This document shows, piece by piece, positions 62,801-64,000 of a stretch of 64,000 bases of DNA; position 1 is the stretch's first letter, and every line of letters starts with the position of its first letter. Where the stretch lies: positions 620,001-684,000 of the forward strand of contig JBAJFE010000037.1 in NCBI GenBank assembly GCA_037903355.1, written 5' to 3'. The notes beneath the pieces were generated by a model. The model was not told the origin of the DNA. It worked only from the letters and a program-made list of their open reading frames with translations, and made no database searches. Source of the stretch: Trichuris trichiura. Taxonomy: Eukaryota > Nematoda > Enoplea > Trichinellida > Trichuridae. A program made the position numbers and the translations under genes.

Positions 62801-63923
62801 GACGGACGCACCGTAAGTCGTCGTCAACTTTTTTTTCCCCATTAATAGTCTGTCGAATTGAATCGATTTATTTTGATTGTCAGGTTGACTTGCCATTGAA
62901 CCCTCTTTTTTTCAAATGGTTTTTGCAAGCGGAGAACACTCTTCGTCTTACCGACTTGCGCGATCTGGATGCCGCCTTGGGTCGGTCGGTCGACTACCTG
63001 CAACGATTAATTTTCAAAAGTAAAGTATCCGATGAGAAGGTAACTAATGGGACGTTACGAAGCGACCATTTTTTAAAAAACGTTTCCTATGCTTTGAAGC
63101 GAAAACAAACTGAGGCCGAAGTTGAAGCTTTGTGCATAGATTTCACCGTGCCGGGCTATCCTGACATTCAGTTAAAACCGAACGGAAAAAATATCCTTGT
63201 TAATGTTGACAATTTGACCGAGTATTTGGAGGTTTGTTTTTTTTCCTGTACGATGTTGCCGCAATGGTCCCTTTCATATTGCTTTTCAGCTTATGTCTCA
63301 TTGGTTACTGCGCGCAGGCGTTGTTCGGCAGATGGAAGCTGCGCGAACGAGCTTTAGTTCCATAATCCAACTGCGAAGTTTGAAAATGTTCTATCCGGAA
63401 GAGGTGCGCTTTTGTTGAAAATTTTTTATGCTAAAGTTGTAGTGTCTTTTTTTTAATTTCGCAGATGGATCAGCTGTTTTGCGGTTGTCGCACGAGCACG
63501 GATATATGGGACGCGCACGTACTCCAGCAGGCAATTCATCCCGACCACGGTTATACTCACGATTCGCCGCAAATCCGTTGGCTTGTCGACCTTATGGCTA
63601 GCTACAATGAGACAGAGCGACGTGACTTTTTACAATTTATGACCGGATCACCCAGGTTGCCCGTTGGAGGTAGGCAATCGTTACTCTTTGGTGTACTGTA
63701 GGTGTATTTCAAGACGGGCTGTTTTTCAGGTTTGAAGAATTTGAACCCGCCGTTCACTGTCGTGCGTAAGCACTGCGATGACGGTAATGTGGACAGTCAA
63801 CTACCATCGGTGATGACTTGCGTCAACTATTTGAAGTTGCCGGAATATACGACTCCGGAAGCGTTGAGCGAGCGTTTACGTATGGCCATAGCGTATGGTC
63901 GTTACGCGTTTCATCTTTCCTAA
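53870..63923 (+). CDS. TRIP12 (ULF) HECT-type E3 ubiquitin ligase, complete
   Basis: 31 exons, 5640 coding bases, 1879 aa: 53870-53898, 53974-54225, 54798-54842, 55022-55156, 55217-55299, 55364-55459, 55524-55717, 55775-55870, 55924-56016, 56081-56477, 56541-56608, 56670-56719, 56783-56936, 56993-57471, 59320-59438, 59493-59654, 59765-59804, 59860-60050, 60108-60286, 60346-61041, 61096-61161, 61211-61553, 61774-61913, 61966-62120, 62175-62433, 62496-62610, 62670-62812, 62884-63231, 63290-63403, 63465-63669, 63730-63923 (TAA). The N-terminus is low-complexity and basic. Armadillo-like repeats start near residue 225 ([20 protein letters not shown]). A WWE domain ([15 protein letters not shown]) follows. 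The HECT domain starts near [20 protein letters not shown], with the catalytic Cys in [13 protein letters not shown]. It ends AFHLS, like the human protein. Acts in ubiquitin-fusion degradation and chromatin signalling in other animals. A 1.85-kb intron (57472-59319) carries a MITE. Confidence 0.96.
58744..58914. mobile_element. 171-bp TA-flanked MITE with CAGT-type terminal inverted repeats
   Basis: Starts CAGTAAAACCCCCG and ends with the inverted CGGGGGTTTTACTG, with TA on both sides (58742-58743 and 58915-58916), the target duplication of Tc1/mariner-pogo elements. CAGT ends are typical of pogo/Tigger relatives. Subterminal AAGTTGA and related GTTGACC blocks recur inside. No coding capacity. 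It sits in the intron at 57472-59319 of TRIP12. Confidence 0.78.
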
Positions 63924-64000
63924 CGATTGTCGCGGGTGCCGTGGTAGCTTAGTTTCAATTCCGGCAACCGGAGTTTCAACAAAATTGTTTGCTGGCATAA

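Noticed and set aside
63930..64000. Start of a possible tRNA-like sequence (GGTGCCGTGGTAGCTTAG) at the window edge.
   Set aside because: Lacks a matching T arm and acceptor pairing within the visible bases.

Overview
This is a eukaryotic genome window, very probably from a nematode. Genes are broken into many small exons by introns of mostly 45-60 bases with GT...TTTCAG-type ends. The conserved genes are all animal genes: NCX, PAK4, Shc, syndecan, UBR5 and TRIP12. A tandem family of secreted CAP (SCP/TAPS) proteins and the ultrashort introns point to the Dorylaimia/Trichinellida (whipworm-like) branch; that placement is inference. Nothing bacterial, viral or CRISPR-like was seen. The gene models were built by hand from reading frames, splice sites and exon phase. 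In every multi-exon model the phases close and the total coding length is a multiple of three.

Layout. (1) 1-2216 (+): 3' part of a Na+/Ca2+ exchanger, cut by the window edge, convergent with (2) 2590-4754 (-), a complete group II p21-activated kinase (PAK4/mbt). (3) 6296-22629 (-): three head-to-tail paralogues encoding secreted proteins with signal peptide, divergent CAP domain, Cys-rich hinge, variable linker and a C-terminal domain resembling DUF5648 repeats. Each has a TATA-like box just upstream. (4) 25463-27930 (+) lysyl-tRNA synthetase, convergent with 28053-28933 (-) the splicing factor CWC15. (5) 29051-30079 (+) a TMBIM/Lifeguard protein. (6) 30156-30478 (-) a candidate amidated-peptide (LLRFG) precursor, and 31063-31482 (-) an unidentified helical ORF. 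(7) 32835-47725 (+) a complete 45-exon UBR5/hyd HECT ubiquitin ligase; an intronless Shc adaptor gene (33194-34189, -) lies inside its second intron. (8) 48337-49509 (-) syndecan. (9) 53870-63923 (+) a complete 31-exon TRIP12 HECT ligase with a small TA-flanked inverted-repeat element in one intron.

The most original part is the CAP cluster. The C-terminal exons of two copies are nearly identical in DNA while their CAP exons are strongly diverged. The linker exon has become a 16-unit (Asn-Gln-Gly) minisatellite in one copy, a Thr/Pro-rich segment in another and a short charged segment in the third. The putative neuropeptide precursor and the pairing of UBR5 with TRIP12 on one strand are also worth attention. 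Long stretches between genes (4755-6295, 10425-12598, 17298-19375, 22672-25462, 49510-53869) hold no gene I can support.
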